Positions 25,777 through 34,673 of a DNA stretch of 64,000 bases are shown here, one piece after another. Position 1 is the stretch's first letter; each line of letters begins with the position of its first letter. The position numbers and the translations under genes are program-made. Under the pieces are notes generated by a model, which was not told the DNA's origin, did not search any database, and saw only the letters and a program-made list of their open reading frames with translations. Source of the stretch: Anaerovorax odorimutans DSM 5092 (lineage in GTDB: Bacteria > Bacillota > Clostridia > Peptostreptococcales > Anaerovoracaceae); NCBI RefSeq assembly GCF_000426305.1, contig NZ_AUFC01000001.1:62001-126000 (forward strand), given 5' to 3'.

Positions 25777-26582
25777 ATCCAATTAATCCAGGTGCAGTTG
25801 ATTCTATTATACATCTGGGGGATTTTTGGAATGAAGAAGGTATACGTAAAAATCGTGATGAATTAATCAGTAACAATGAAAGAATAAAAGAAATTTTTTC
25901 AAGAGCGTATAATTACTTAGCCGCAGCAGGGAATATGTATGATAACGTAAGAAGTATTTATGAAGGAGCAATAAAAAAAGAAGAATTATATAAGAAATTT
26001 GCAAGAATAATAGGACTTGAATTAGCACATAAAGAGCTCAGTCCTGAGTTAGGAGATTTAAAAAAATATTTTGCAAGTGCAATTACACCAAGCGGATTTG
26101 AAAATTACTTAGGTACCTTATTAAATGGATATAAAAGAATCTATGTAATCAATTCTATAGTTGGAGTCAGCGCAGAAAAAATGTTGGATTTATTTGCAGA
26201 AAGTGCTCTTTATAGAGGATTTAATGTGGAGGGATACTATTGTCCGATGAAACCTGCAACAAAACTAGAACATTTACTTGTTCCGGAGTTAGGTATTGCA
26301 TTTGTAACATCCAATAGATTCCATCCAGTTGATAAAAGTGATCTGGAAAGTGAAATTGTATCAATTGATTTAACTAGTGCAGTTAAAGAATCAAAGATTA
26401 CAGGGCAATGGCAAATCTTAGAAGACAGCCAAAGCCGTATGAATGAGTTATTAGATAAAGCTATAGATTGTTTGAAACTTGCTAAAAAAGAGCATGATTC
26501 CTTGGAAGAATTTTATATTCCTAATATGGATTTTAAAAAAATAGAAGAATTAAGAATTGAGCTTACAAAAAAGATTCGTTAA
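25770..26582 (+). CDS. PRK06851-family ATPase, C-terminal part (split gene)
   Basis: These 270 residues continue the ATPase broken at 18900. They begin VVDPINPGAVDSIIHLGDFW, which follows on from GTSPH in other members of the family. The second half holds the diverged second nucleotide-binding domain (INSIVGVSAEK, GYYCPMKPATKLEHLLVPELGIAFVTSN) and a C-terminal helix. The frame formally opens at a GTG at 25770 with no ribosome binding site, so this part is probably not translated unless the element is excised. The intact coding quality over 813 bases suggests selection, not decay. Confidence 0.83.
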   Translation: MVDPINPGAVDSIIHLGDFWNEEGIRKNRDELISNNERIKEIFSRAYNYLAAAGNMYDNVRSIYEGAIKKEELYKKFARIIGLELAHKELSPELGDLKKYFASAITPSGFENYLGTLLNGYKRIYVINSIVGVSAEKMLDLFAESALYRGFNVEGYYCPMKPATKLEHLLVPELGIAFVTSNRFHPVDKSDLESEIVSIDLTSAVKESKITGQWQILEDSQSRMNELLDKAIDCLKLAKKEHDSLEEFYIPNMDFKKIEELRIELTKKIR

Positions 26583-26586
26583 TATT

Positions 26587-26618
26587 TATAGGGACATTTT
26601 TAATGTCCCTATATTTTT
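26587..26618 (+). terminator. Terminator after the ATPase C-terminal part
   Basis: An 11-bp perfect stem, TATAGGGACAT (26587-26597) with ATGTCCCTATA (26603-26613), followed by TTTTT. Confidence 0.85.
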
Positions 26619-26731
26619 AGTTTAGTCATTGATATTTTTTTATATTTCTATTTTTATATATTCACATTGATAATAAATAAAAAAGAGATTATACTATAAA
26701 TATTATGTAAAATAAATAAAGGAGACTGACC

Positions 26732-27934
26732 ATGAGTCAAAATTTCGTACCACTATTGTTTGCAGGTGACATAAATGTTTATAGTGTTTCAAGAGCATTT
26801 TATGATGAGTATAAGATAAAGCCTTTTGTATATGGCAAATATAGTACTTGGCCTTGTCATGAAAGTGAAATAATGAATTATAATGCAAATCCTAAAGCAG
26901 ATGAGCAAGAAACTTTTTTGCAGTTAGTTGAAGAATTTGCATTAAAAAATAAAAATAAAAAAGTAATTTTACTTGGATGTGGTGACAGTTATGTACAGCT
27001 TATTAGTTCAAATAAGGACAACTTACCAGAGAATATAATTGCCCCTTATATAAATGTAGATATGATGAATGATCTAATTCATAAAGAAAAATTTTATGCT
27101 ATGTGTGAAAAAAATGGAGTAGATTATCCGGATACATTTGTACACAAAAAAGAGATGGGACATGATTACAATCTTCCTTTTGAAGGGCCATTTATAATTA
27201 AACCTTCTAATGGAATAGAATATTGGAAACATACTTTTCCAACTCAAAAAAAAGTTTATAAAGTTGACTCAAGAGAAGAAGTCAATCAAGTACTAGATAA
27301 TATTTATGATTCGGGTTATAATGATTCTAATATTATTCAAAATTTTATTCCCGGTGATGACACTTATATGAGGGTTCTAACTAATTATTCGGACAAGCAT
27401 GGAAACGTAAAAATGATGTGTCTTGGTCATGTACTTTTAGAAGAACATACACCGCATGGTATTGGTAACCATGCAGTTATAATTACTGAACATAATGATG
27501 AGGTTGAAGCTCAATATAAAGGTTTATTAGAAGAAATGCATTATATTGGATTTTCAAACTTTGATATAAAATATGATCAAAGAGACGGAAAATTTAAAGT
27601 ATTTGAAATAAATACAAGGCAGGGAAGAAGTAATTATTATGTTACCGGAGCTGGGCAAAATATTGCAAAGTATGTAGTTGATGATTATATAAATGATATA
27701 CAAATGGATTTAAATATTGTAAAAAATAAATTTTTATGGTTGGTTGTTCCAAAGGGTGTAGCTTTTAAATATATTAAACCTCAAAATTACAAAAAAGAAA
27801 TGAGAGATTTAATTAATCAAGGTAAATATGTAAATCCTCTTTATAATAAAGCTGATTGTAAATTTAAACGCATATTAAGGTTAATTAGGTCACAATTAGG
27901 ACATTATTATAAATTTAAAAAATATTTAAAATAA
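26732..27934 (+). CDS. ATP-grasp ligase of the D-aspartate ligase (Asl) type
   Basis: This 400-residue ATP-grasp enzyme resembles the D-aspartate ligase of Enterococcus faecium, with a similar opening (FVPLLFAGDINVYSVSRAF) and overall length. It would add a D-amino acid, probably D-Asp, to the side chain of the third residue of the peptidoglycan precursor. The ATP-grasp lysine and glycine loop (FIIKPSNGIEYWKH) and the metal-binding FEINTRQGRSNYY are visible. An AAAGGAG site precedes the ATG. The next two genes, a racemase and MurE, fit the same pathway. Whether the amino acid is D-Asp or D-Glu cannot be told from sequence. Confidence 0.82.
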   Translation: MSQNFVPLLFAGDINVYSVSRAFYDEYKIKPFVYGKYSTWPCHESEIMNYNANPKADEQETFLQLVEEFALKNKNKKVILLGCGDSYVQLISSNKDNLPENIIAPYINVDMMNDLIHKEKFYAMCEKNGVDYPDTFVHKKEMGHDYNLPFEGPFIIKPSNGIEYWKHTFPTQKKVYKVDSREEVNQVLDNIYDSGYNDSNIIQNFIPGDDTYMRVLTNYSDKHGNVKMMCLGHVLLEEHTPHGIGNHAVIITEHNDEVEAQYKGLLEEMHYIGFSNFDIKYDQRDGKFKVFEINTRQGRSNYYVTGAGQNIAKYVVDDYINDIQMDLNIVKNKFLWLVVPKGVAFKYIKPQNYKKEMRDLINQGKYVNPLYNKADCKFKRILRLIRSQLGHYYKFKKYLK

Positions 27935-27959
27935 TAAAAAATAAAAATAGGAGAATTGG

Positions 27960-28691
27960 ATGAATAAAGATGGAAAGAATAAGGTTCTAGGAGTAATTGG
28001 TGGTATGGGTCCCCTTGCTACTCAATTGTTTTATAAAATGATTATAGAAAAAACGGAAGCACATTGTGATCAAGATCATTTAGATATAATTATCTTTAGT
28101 CATGCTACTCTACCAGATAGAACAAAGGCTATAAAACAGGGTAAAGTTGATGAACTCTTCGCGCTTCTTTTAGAAGATGCTAAAGCCTTAGAAAGAAACG
28201 GTGCAAACAGTATTGCCATTCCATGTAATACATCTCATTTATTAGTGGACAAACTTCAGCAAAACATAAACATAAAAATTATTCATATGATTCGTGAAAC
28301 TATGAACAAAATAGCATCCTTTCATGACCTTAAAGACATAAAAATAGGGATTCTTGCTACTGATGGAACTATCAGTATGAAACTCTATCAGAATGAATGT
28401 AAGAAATTTGGTATTACACCGATAATTCCATCAAAAGACAATCAAAAACTAGTTATGAAAATAATCTATGATGGTATAAAAAATGGAGGGGAAATAGATT
28501 TTAATGATTTTAAAAAAATAGAAGAAGAATTATTAAATAATGGATGTCAAGGAGCAATATTAGGATGTACAGAACTGTCTTGTTTTAAAGAAAAGTATAA
28601 CTTGCCTGAATATTACATAGATGCTATGGCTGTTTTGGCAGAGAAATCCATAGAATCATGTGATAGGAAAATTAAAATTACCAAAAGATAA
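27960..28691 (+). CDS. Aspartate/glutamate racemase family protein, probable aspartate racemase
   Basis: This 243-residue cofactor-independent racemase has both catalytic cysteines, in IPCNTSH and LGCTELS, and the GGMGPLAT opening usual for aspartate racemases. It would supply the D-amino acid used by the ligase 25 bases upstream. An AGGAG site lies before the ATG. Its last codons run to 28691, just before the MurE gene at 28705, so the three genes form one operon. Substrate choice (Asp versus Glu) is inferred from the neighbours. Confidence 0.87.
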   Translation: MNKDGKNKVLGVIGGMGPLATQLFYKMIIEKTEAHCDQDHLDIIIFSHATLPDRTKAIKQGKVDELFALLLEDAKALERNGANSIAIPCNTSHLLVDKLQQNINIKIIHMIRETMNKIASFHDLKDIKIGILATDGTISMKLYQNECKKFGITPIIPSKDNQKLVMKIIYDGIKNGGEIDFNDFKKIEEELLNNGCQGAILGCTELSCFKEKYNLPEYYIDAMAVLAEKSIESCDRKIKITKR

Positions 28692-28704
28692 AAGGAGAAG
28701 AAAA

Positions 28705-30231
28705 ATGGTAGAAAAGGTGCACGATTTAGATGAATATTTAAAAATATTAACAGAAAATAATTTAGTAAGTAATACTAATATTAATTCTGAAAATTGTAAT
28801 AGTAAAGTTGAATATATATCATTTAATTCCAATGATATAAAAAATAATACTTTATTTGTATGTAAAGGTGTACATTTTTCAATAGAATATTTAAAGAGCG
28901 CTATTGAAAAAGGGGCTACTTGTTATTTAAGTGACAAAATGTATGATTTGGAAGATCTGGAATCCGAATTAGATAAAAATATTTGTTATATTCTAGTAAA
29001 TGATATACGAAAAGCTATGGCCATTTTAGCAGACTATTTTTATAATAAGTCTTGGGAAAATATTAATCTAATCGGAATTACGGGGACAAAAGGTAAATCT
29101 ACTACTTCATACTTTATGAAATTTATATTGGACGATTATTTAAGAGGACATAAAAAGCCTGTAAGTGCAATTTTATCAGGTATTGATAATTATGATGGCG
29201 TTATTAATGAAGAATCTCATCTAACTACACCTGAAGCTATGGAACTTCACAAACATTTTTATAACGCAGCAAAAAGTGGTATAGAATATTTAACAATGGA
29301 AGTATCTAGTCAAGCATTGAAGTATGACAGAACTTTAGGTATAAATTTTGATGTAGCCTGTTTTTTAAATATAGGAGAAGATCATATAAGTGATGTTGAA
29401 CATAGTGATGTTGAAGATTATTTTCAATCAAAATTGATTCTGTTTAATCAATGTGAAATGGCATGTATAAATTTAAACTCTGACAGAAGTGAAGAAGTAA
29501 TAGCAGCTTCTAAAAATTGCAAGAAAGTAGTTACTTTTGGTCTAACAGATCAAGCAGATGTTTATGGATATGATATTGTTAAGGAAGGCAAGATAATTTC
29601 CTTTAAAGTTAGGACAGATAGTTTCGATAGAGAGTTTAAACTAACTATGCCGGGATTATTTAATGTTCAGAATGCGTTAGCTGCCATAGCTATATCTTAT
29701 TGCTTAGATATTCCTTTAGAGTATATAGCTTCGGGCTTAAAAAAGGCGAGAGTTAGCGGAAGAATGGAAGTTTATTCGAGTAAATCCAGAAACCTGCAAG
29801 TTATTGTTGATTATGCCCATAATAAGATGAGCTTTGAGACTTTATTCAGATCAACTAAAAAAGAATATCCTAATAAAAAAATTATTATTGTATTTGGATG
29901 CCCCGGGAAAAAGGCTTTTGGAAGAAGGCAAGAATTGGGAGAAGTAGCAGGGAAATATTCAGACAGAGTGTATATTACTGAAGAAGATGCAGGAGAAGAA
30001 CCGGTATTGAAGATATGTGAAGAGATTGCAAAGCATGTTTTAAAACAAAATTGCAAATGTGATATTATTGTTGACAGAGAAGAAGCAATAAAACAAGCCA
30101 TTTCTGGAGCTGATGAAAATACAATTGTTCTTATTACAGGTAAGGGACGAGAGACAAGGCAAAAGAGAGGAACTAAATATATTGATTGTCCTTCCGATGT
30201 GGAATATGTTCAAAAATATTTAGAACCATAA
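28705..30231 (+). CDS. murE: MurE-type UDP-MurNAc-L-Ala-D-Glu amino acid ligase (probably Lys or Orn)
   Basis: This 508-residue Mur ligase adds the third residue of the peptidoglycan stem peptide. The ATP loop is GTKGKSTT (127-134); EVSSQAL and the carbamylated-type lysine in FQSKLILF (Lys243) are kept. The DNPR motif that reads diaminopimelate is missing: the matching place is TEEDAGEEP (425-433). The enzyme is therefore predicted to add Lys or Orn, not DAP. The frame is open to 28660, but the ATG at 28705 follows AAAGGAGAAG and is chosen. Linked to the ligase and racemase genes, it completes a D-amino-acid-bridged wall module. Confidence 0.88.
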   Translation: MVEKVHDLDEYLKILTENNLVSNTNINSENCNSKVEYISFNSNDIKNNTLFVCKGVHFSIEYLKSAIEKGATCYLSDKMYDLEDLESELDKNICYILVNDIRKAMAILADYFYNKSWENINLIGITGTKGKSTTSYFMKFILDDYLRGHKKPVSAILSGIDNYDGVINEESHLTTPEAMELHKHFYNAAKSGIEYLTMEVSSQALKYDRTLGINFDVACFLNIGEDHISDVEHSDVEDYFQSKLILFNQCEMACINLNSDRSEEVIAASKNCKKVVTFGLTDQADVYGYDIVKEGKIISFKVRTDSFDREFKLTMPGLFNVQNALAAIAISYCLDIPLEYIASGLKKARVSGRMEVYSSKSRNLQVIVDYAHNKMSFETLFRSTKKEYPNKKIIIVFGCPGKKAFGRRQELGEVAGKYSDRVYITEEDAGEEPVLKICEEIAKHVLKQNCKCDIIVDREEAIKQAISGADENTIVLITGKGRETRQKRGTKYIDCPSDVEYVQKYLEP

Positions 30232-30250
30232 TAATAAATGTTTAAAAAGT

Positions 30251-30292
30251 AAAGCTTATATAATATCTTAATTAAGATATTATATAAGCTTT
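30251..30292 (+). terminator. Terminator after murE
   Basis: A perfect 20-bp inverted repeat (30251-30270 with 30273-30292, 2-base loop) followed by TTT. Confidence 0.85.
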
Positions 30293-30382
30293 TTTAATAA
30301 GTATTTTTATGAAATACAATAAATATCAATTAAATAAAAATACAAATTTATAATTTAATTAAAATAATATAACGTTATTTTA

Positions 30383-30438
30383 TTGACAATTTTTGATTAG
30401 TAATTTAATATTAACATATGAACAATTATTCATATGTT
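30383..30438 (+). promoter_or_regulatory. Promoter and ArsR/CadC-type operator of the metal efflux operon
   Basis: TTGACA (30383-30388) and TAATAT (30406-30411) are spaced by exactly 17 bases. A 26-base near-perfect palindrome follows at once (30413-30438, arms AACATATGAA and TTCATATGTT). It has the form of ArsR/SmtB operators and covers the transcription start, so the repressor encoded next should block this promoter until metal binds. Confidence 0.85.
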
Positions 30439-30457
30439 TGCGCAAGGAGGAATTAAT

Positions 30458-30829
30458 ATGACAGATAAATTAAAAGATGCACCACTATGTGACTGTACAA
30501 TAATTCATGATGATGTTGTTGAAAAAGTAAAAAATAAGATGCCAGAACAAGAAGATATGTATTTATTATCTGAACTTTATAAGAGCTTTGCAGATCAGAC
30601 AAGATTAAAAATATTATATGCTTTATCAGAAGAAGACATGTGTGTATGTGATATAGCGGCACTTCTTAATCTATCCCAATCAGCCATATCTCATCAGCTA
30701 AGAGTATTACGAAATATTAGATTGGTAAAATATATTAAGAAAGGTAAAGTAGTATACTATTCCTTAGATGATGATCATGTAAGAGGAATTTTTAACTTAG
30801 GTTTGGAACATATAAGTCATACAAAGTAA
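30458..30829 (+). CDS. cadC: ArsR/SmtB-family metal-sensing repressor (CadC-like)
   Basis: This 123-residue winged-helix repressor should release DNA when it binds Cd, Pb or Zn. It carries both known metal sites. The thiol site has Cys11/Cys13 and Cys62/Cys64 (CVC before the recognition helix SQSAISHQLRVL). The C-terminal alpha-5 site is an Asp-x-His...His-x-x-His set with the same +11/+3 spacing as CzrA. The ATG at 30458 follows AAGGAGG; an upstream ATG at 30434 lies inside the operator. The efflux ATPase gene starts 35 bases later, so the repressor is expected to control itself and the pump. Confidence 0.9.
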   Translation: MTDKLKDAPLCDCTIIHDDVVEKVKNKMPEQEDMYLLSELYKSFADQTRLKILYALSEEDMCVCDIAALLNLSQSAISHQLRVLRNIRLVKYIKKGKVVYYSLDDDHVRGIFNLGLEHISHTK

Positions 30830-30864
30830 TTTATAGTATAAAAAAATGAGAAAAGAGGTGTTGT

Positions 30865-32916
30865 ATGTTAGACAAAAATAAAAAGTATAATTCTAGCTTG
30901 AGTTGTGCAATTAAAGAAGATTCAAAAGGTATAAATTGTTGTGGTGAAGAACATAATCATGATCATAATCATGACATTTGCAGCAGCAGTTGCAGTTGCA
31001 GTTGTGGTCATAGTCATGATCACAATCATGAAAGTGAAAACCTAAAATCAAAAAGTTTTATAATAGGAATAGTGCTTTTTATAATAGGAATATTAGTTTC
31101 TATATTTATAAATGAGAGTTATTTATGGATAAAGTTAATAATATTTTTTCTAGCATATATTTTAATTGGAAAAGAAATTTTAAGAACGTCTTTTAGAAAT
31201 ATTCTTAAAGGTCAAATATTTGATGAAAATTTTCTTATGACTGTTGCAAGTATAGGTGCTTTTTTAATTGGAGAATATCCTGAAGCTGTGGCAGTAATGC
31301 TTTTTTATAGAATTGGAGAATACGTTCAAGGGAAAGCAATCTCGCATTCGAAAAGATCTATTTCAGAATTAATGGATATAAGACCTGATACGGCTAATTT
31401 AAAAACAGAAGATGGAATAGTAGAAGTTAACGCAGAATCTATAAATGTGGGAGATGTTATTGTAATTAAGGCAGGAGAAAAGATTCCTCTTGATGGACAA
31501 ATCATTGAAGGAAATTCTACAATTGATACTAAGGCTCTAACAGGAGAATCACTACCCCAAGATGTAACAGTTGGCTCAGAATTATTATCAGGTTCTATAA
31601 ATGGTCAAGGTTTAATATATTTAAAAGTTGAAAAAAAGTTTAAAGAGTCAACGGCGTCTAAGATATTAGAATTAGTTGAGAATGCCAGTAATAAAAAAGC
31701 AAAAACTGAAAATTTTATTACCAAGTTTGCTAGATATTATACTCCTTTTGTAGTTTTTGTAGCAATTGCTTTAGCTATAATTCCACCAATAGTAGGTATG
31801 GGAGAATTTTCTGATTGGCTTTACAGAGCCCTTGTATTTTTAGTTGTATCGTGCCCATGTGCTTTAGTTATCTCTATTCCGTTAGGATTTTTCGGAGGGA
31901 TCGGAGCTGCATCTTCGATGGGTATTTTAATTAAAGGCGGTAATTATCTTGAGGCTATAAATGCAGTAGATACTGTTATATTTGATAAAACTGGTACTCT
32001 TACAGATGGTATATTTAAAGTAATAAGTATAAAAAATGCAAATGGATTCACACAGGAACAAGTCTTAGAATTTGGTGCTTATGCAGAAAATCATTCAAAT
32101 CATCCTATTGCGGTTTCCATTAAAAATATGTATTGCCAAGGGAATTTTAATAATTGGGGAAAGCATGTTATTGATGAAAATAAAATTTCAAATATTGAAG
32201 AACATGCAGGCCTTGGCATTAAAGTAAATTATGACGGCAAAGTAATTTTAGCCGGAAATAGTAAACTTATGTCTAGAGAAAAAGTGAAATTTGAGCAGGC
32301 GGATGATATAGGTTCTATAGTATATATTGCAGTTGATGGATATTTTGCAGGAGTAATAATTATTGCAGATGAAGCTAAAGAGGATAGTAAGAATGTAATA
32401 CAAGGTTTAAAAAAGTTAGGTATAAAACAAACGATTATGCTTACCGGTGACAGCAAGAAGATAGGCAATAAAATTGGAAATGATTTAGGGATAGATAAAA
32501 TATATGCAGAATTGCTTCCTGATGAAAAAGTTGAAACGCTAGAGCATATTTATAGCACGAAAGACAATAGTAAGGGTAAAATTATTTTTGTAGGTGATGG
32601 GATAAATGATGCTCCTGTTTTAGCAAGAGCAGATGTTGGGGCTGCCATGGGAGGAGTAGGATCTGATGCTGCCATTGAAGCGGCGGATTTGGTAATTATG
32701 AATGATGAGCCTACCAAAATTATAACTGCAATTAAGATTGCAAGAAAAACTAGAAAAATAGTTTGGCAAAATATAATTTTAGCGTTGGGAGTAAAGCTTA
32801 TCGTTTTAATACTAGGAGCTTTTGGAATTGCCACAATGTGGGAAGCAGTATTTGCTGACGTTGGAGTTGCAATTATGGCAGTGCTGAATTCAGTAAGGGC
32901 AGGAAGAATAAAATAA
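30865..32916 (+). CDS. cadA: Heavy-metal P1B-type ATPase (Cd/Zn/Pb efflux)
   Basis: This 683-residue P-type ATPase pumps soft divalent metals out of the cell. CPC in the sixth membrane helix is at 330-332, TGES at 226-229, the phosphorylated DKTGTLT at 374-380, the SNHP loop follows and GDGIND closes the site. The N terminus has no standard HMA domain. Residues about 25-56 are instead a His/Cys-rich tail (HNHDHNHD, CSCSCGHSHDHNH) that could bind several metal ions. A GAGGTG site lies before the ATG. It follows the CadC-like repressor gene and is probably driven from the same promoter. Confidence 0.93.
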   Translation: MLDKNKKYNSSLSCAIKEDSKGINCCGEEHNHDHNHDICSSSCSCSCGHSHDHNHESENLKSKSFIIGIVLFIIGILVSIFINESYLWIKLIIFFLAYILIGKEILRTSFRNILKGQIFDENFLMTVASIGAFLIGEYPEAVAVMLFYRIGEYVQGKAISHSKRSISELMDIRPDTANLKTEDGIVEVNAESINVGDVIVIKAGEKIPLDGQIIEGNSTIDTKALTGESLPQDVTVGSELLSGSINGQGLIYLKVEKKFKESTASKILELVENASNKKAKTENFITKFARYYTPFVVFVAIALAIIPPIVGMGEFSDWLYRALVFLVVSCPCALVISIPLGFFGGIGAASSMGILIKGGNYLEAINAVDTVIFDKTGTLTDGIFKVISIKNANGFTQEQVLEFGAYAENHSNHPIAVSIKNMYCQGNFNNWGKHVIDENKISNIEEHAGLGIKVNYDGKVILAGNSKLMSREKVKFEQADDIGSIVYIAVDGYFAGVIIIADEAKEDSKNVIQGLKKLGIKQTIMLTGDSKKIGNKIGNDLGIDKIYAELLPDEKVETLEHIYSTKDNSKGKIIFVGDGINDAPVLARADVGAAMGGVGSDAAIEAADLVIMNDEPTKIITAIKIARKTRKIVWQNIILALGVKLIVLILGAFGIATMWEAVFADVGVAIMAVLNSVRAGRIK

Positions 32917-32940
32917 AATTTAAACTATTACTGTAAAAAT

Positions 32941-32975
32941 AAATGAAACACTAGTATAATAATAGTGTTTCATTT
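32941..32975 (+). terminator. Terminator after cadA
   Basis: A perfect 13-bp stem, AAATGAAACACTA with TAGTGTTTCATTT, followed by ATTTT. Confidence 0.82.
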
Positions 32976-33019
32976 ATTTTATGTAAGCTTTTATTAATAA
33001 TATAATAGAAAGGTAATGT

Positions 33020-33670
33020 ATGTATATTTATTATTATAATAGAGAAAGGGATAAAAACAGCAAAATTAAAGTTAGTAATCAAAAAAATAGTCATATGTTT
33101 TTAAAAGAAGCATTAAAAGATTATATTAAAAGAAAACAATTTGGCTATAGACAAGAATATATAAATAATATTAAAATAGAAAAAGGTTTACATGGAAAAC
33201 CTTATTTTTCTAATTTAAAGCAATATGGTAGTGAATCTTTAAAACCTATATCTTTTTCCATAAGTCATTCAGGGAATTATTGGGCATGTATAATTGGTGA
33301 AATTGAAGTAGGAATTGATATTGAAGTTGTCAATAATATAAATTGTAAAAGTAATGATATTTTGATGAAAACTAGAAATTATGAAGCCATAGCAAAGAGA
33401 TTTTTTACAAGGAATGAATATGAATTTGTAAAAAAATATGGCAGTGATGCATTTCTTGAAATATGGACTAGAAAAGAAGCCTATATAAAACAAAAAGGAA
33501 CAGGATTCTCAGAAGGTTTAAATACTTTTGAAGTTATTGAGAGTGGCAAATATGCTGAAAAAGTTAAAGGCATTTATATTAATAAAATAGATTTAACTCA
33601 TGGAATTAAGGCAGTATATTGTACTAAAGAAAAAAAACAAGTAAAAGATATAATTAATCTATTTGAGTAA
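33020..33670 (+). CDS. 4'-phosphopantetheinyl transferase (Sfp type)
   Basis: This 216-residue enzyme attaches phosphopantetheine from CoA to carrier proteins. The Sfp-family motifs are in order: HGKPYF, SISHSG, GIDIE (magnesium site) and WTRKEAYIKQKGTG. An AGAAAGGT site precedes the ATG. No polyketide, NRPS or acyl carrier protein gene is nearby, so it may serve fatty acid synthesis or a distant cluster. The EamA transporter gene starts just downstream, so the two are probably cotranscribed. Confidence 0.9.
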   Translation: MYIYYYNRERDKNSKIKVSNQKNSHMFLKEALKDYIKRKQFGYRQEYINNIKIEKGLHGKPYFSNLKQYGSESLKPISFSISHSGNYWACIIGEIEVGIDIEVVNNINCKSNDILMKTRNYEAIAKRFFTRNEYEFVKKYGSDAFLEIWTRKEAYIKQKGTGFSEGLNTFEVIESGKYAEKVKGIYINKIDLTHGIKAVYCTKEKKQVKDIINLFE

Positions 33671-33688
33671 TAAGTGGAAGGTGAAATA

Positions 33689-34630
33689 ATGAATCAAAGC
33701 ATAAATGTAACTGAGAAGAAGGATAAAATAAAAATTTATATATATTCTGTAATTTTTTCATTTATTGTAGGTTTTTCTTTTATAGGTGTAAAGACTTGCA
33801 TATCCATTGCAACTCCTATTGAAGTATTAGTACATAGATTTAATTTTGCTGTAATTGGTGCTTTAATACTATTATTATTCGGCTTAATTAAAATTAATAT
33901 CACAGAAAAACCAAAGAAAAAGCTTTTTATTACAGCGGGGTTTTATATTGCATTTATGATACTTCAAACAATAGGATTATTGTTTGCAACTTCAATCGAA
34001 AGTGGAATTATTTTTGCAGTGATTCCTATAATGGCAAAAATAATAGCAGGAATCGTTTTAAAGGAAACTACAACTATAAAGCAAAATATTTTTGTTTGTC
34101 TTTCCGTAGCAGCAGTAATAGCAATGTTTGTTTGCGGTGCTACAGATATTCATGTTAATTTTATAGGTCTTATAATTTTATTTATAGCCAGTTTATGTAT
34201 GGCAATAAGTAATGTTTTTATGAGATATGTGAGGGAAGAATATACAACTTCTGAAATTGCTGTTTGTATTGCGATAATTGGATTTATAGTATTTAATGTA
34301 GCTGCTATTGTAATAGAATTAAAAAATGGAACATTAGGAAATTATTTTCAGCCACTTACAAATATGAAATTTATACTTGCTACAGTATATTTAGGAATAC
34401 CGTCAACATTAATTTCGTCTCTGCTAATGGGTTATATGCTGGCTAATATGGAAGCTGTAAAAGCGACAGTATTTGGAAACTTATCTACAGCAATTTCAAT
34501 TATTGCAGGAGTGATAATTTTACATGAGACGTTAATGTTATACCATATCTTATGTACTATATTAATTATTATAGGTGTTATTGGAGTGAGTTTACCTTCT
34601 AAGATTAAAAGTGAAAAAAATAATATATAA
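33689..34630 (+). CDS. EamA/DMT-family transporter
   Basis: This 313-residue membrane protein has about ten transmembrane helices arranged as two EamA repeats, as in drug/metabolite transporters. A short hydrophilic lead (residues 1-17) comes first. The frame is open from a GTG at 33674, but the ATG at 33689 lies behind GGAAGGTGA and is chosen. Substrate cannot be predicted. The gene follows the phosphopantetheinyl transferase closely and is followed about 45 bases later by recX. Confidence 0.88.
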   Translation: MNQSINVTEKKDKIKIYIYSVIFSFIVGFSFIGVKTCISIATPIEVLVHRFNFAVIGALILLLFGLIKINITEKPKKKLFITAGFYIAFMILQTIGLLFATSIESGIIFAVIPIMAKIIAGIVLKETTTIKQNIFVCLSVAAVIAMFVCGATDIHVNFIGLIILFIASLCMAISNVFMRYVREEYTTSEIAVCIAIIGFIVFNVAAIVIELKNGTLGNYFQPLTNMKFILATVYLGIPSTLISSLLMGYMLANMEAVKATVFGNLSTAISIIAGVIILHETLMLYHILCTILIIIGVIGVSLPSKIKSEKNNI

Positions 34631-34673
34631 AAAGATAAAGCATATATAAAATTTAAAGAAAAGGTTAAAGAGT

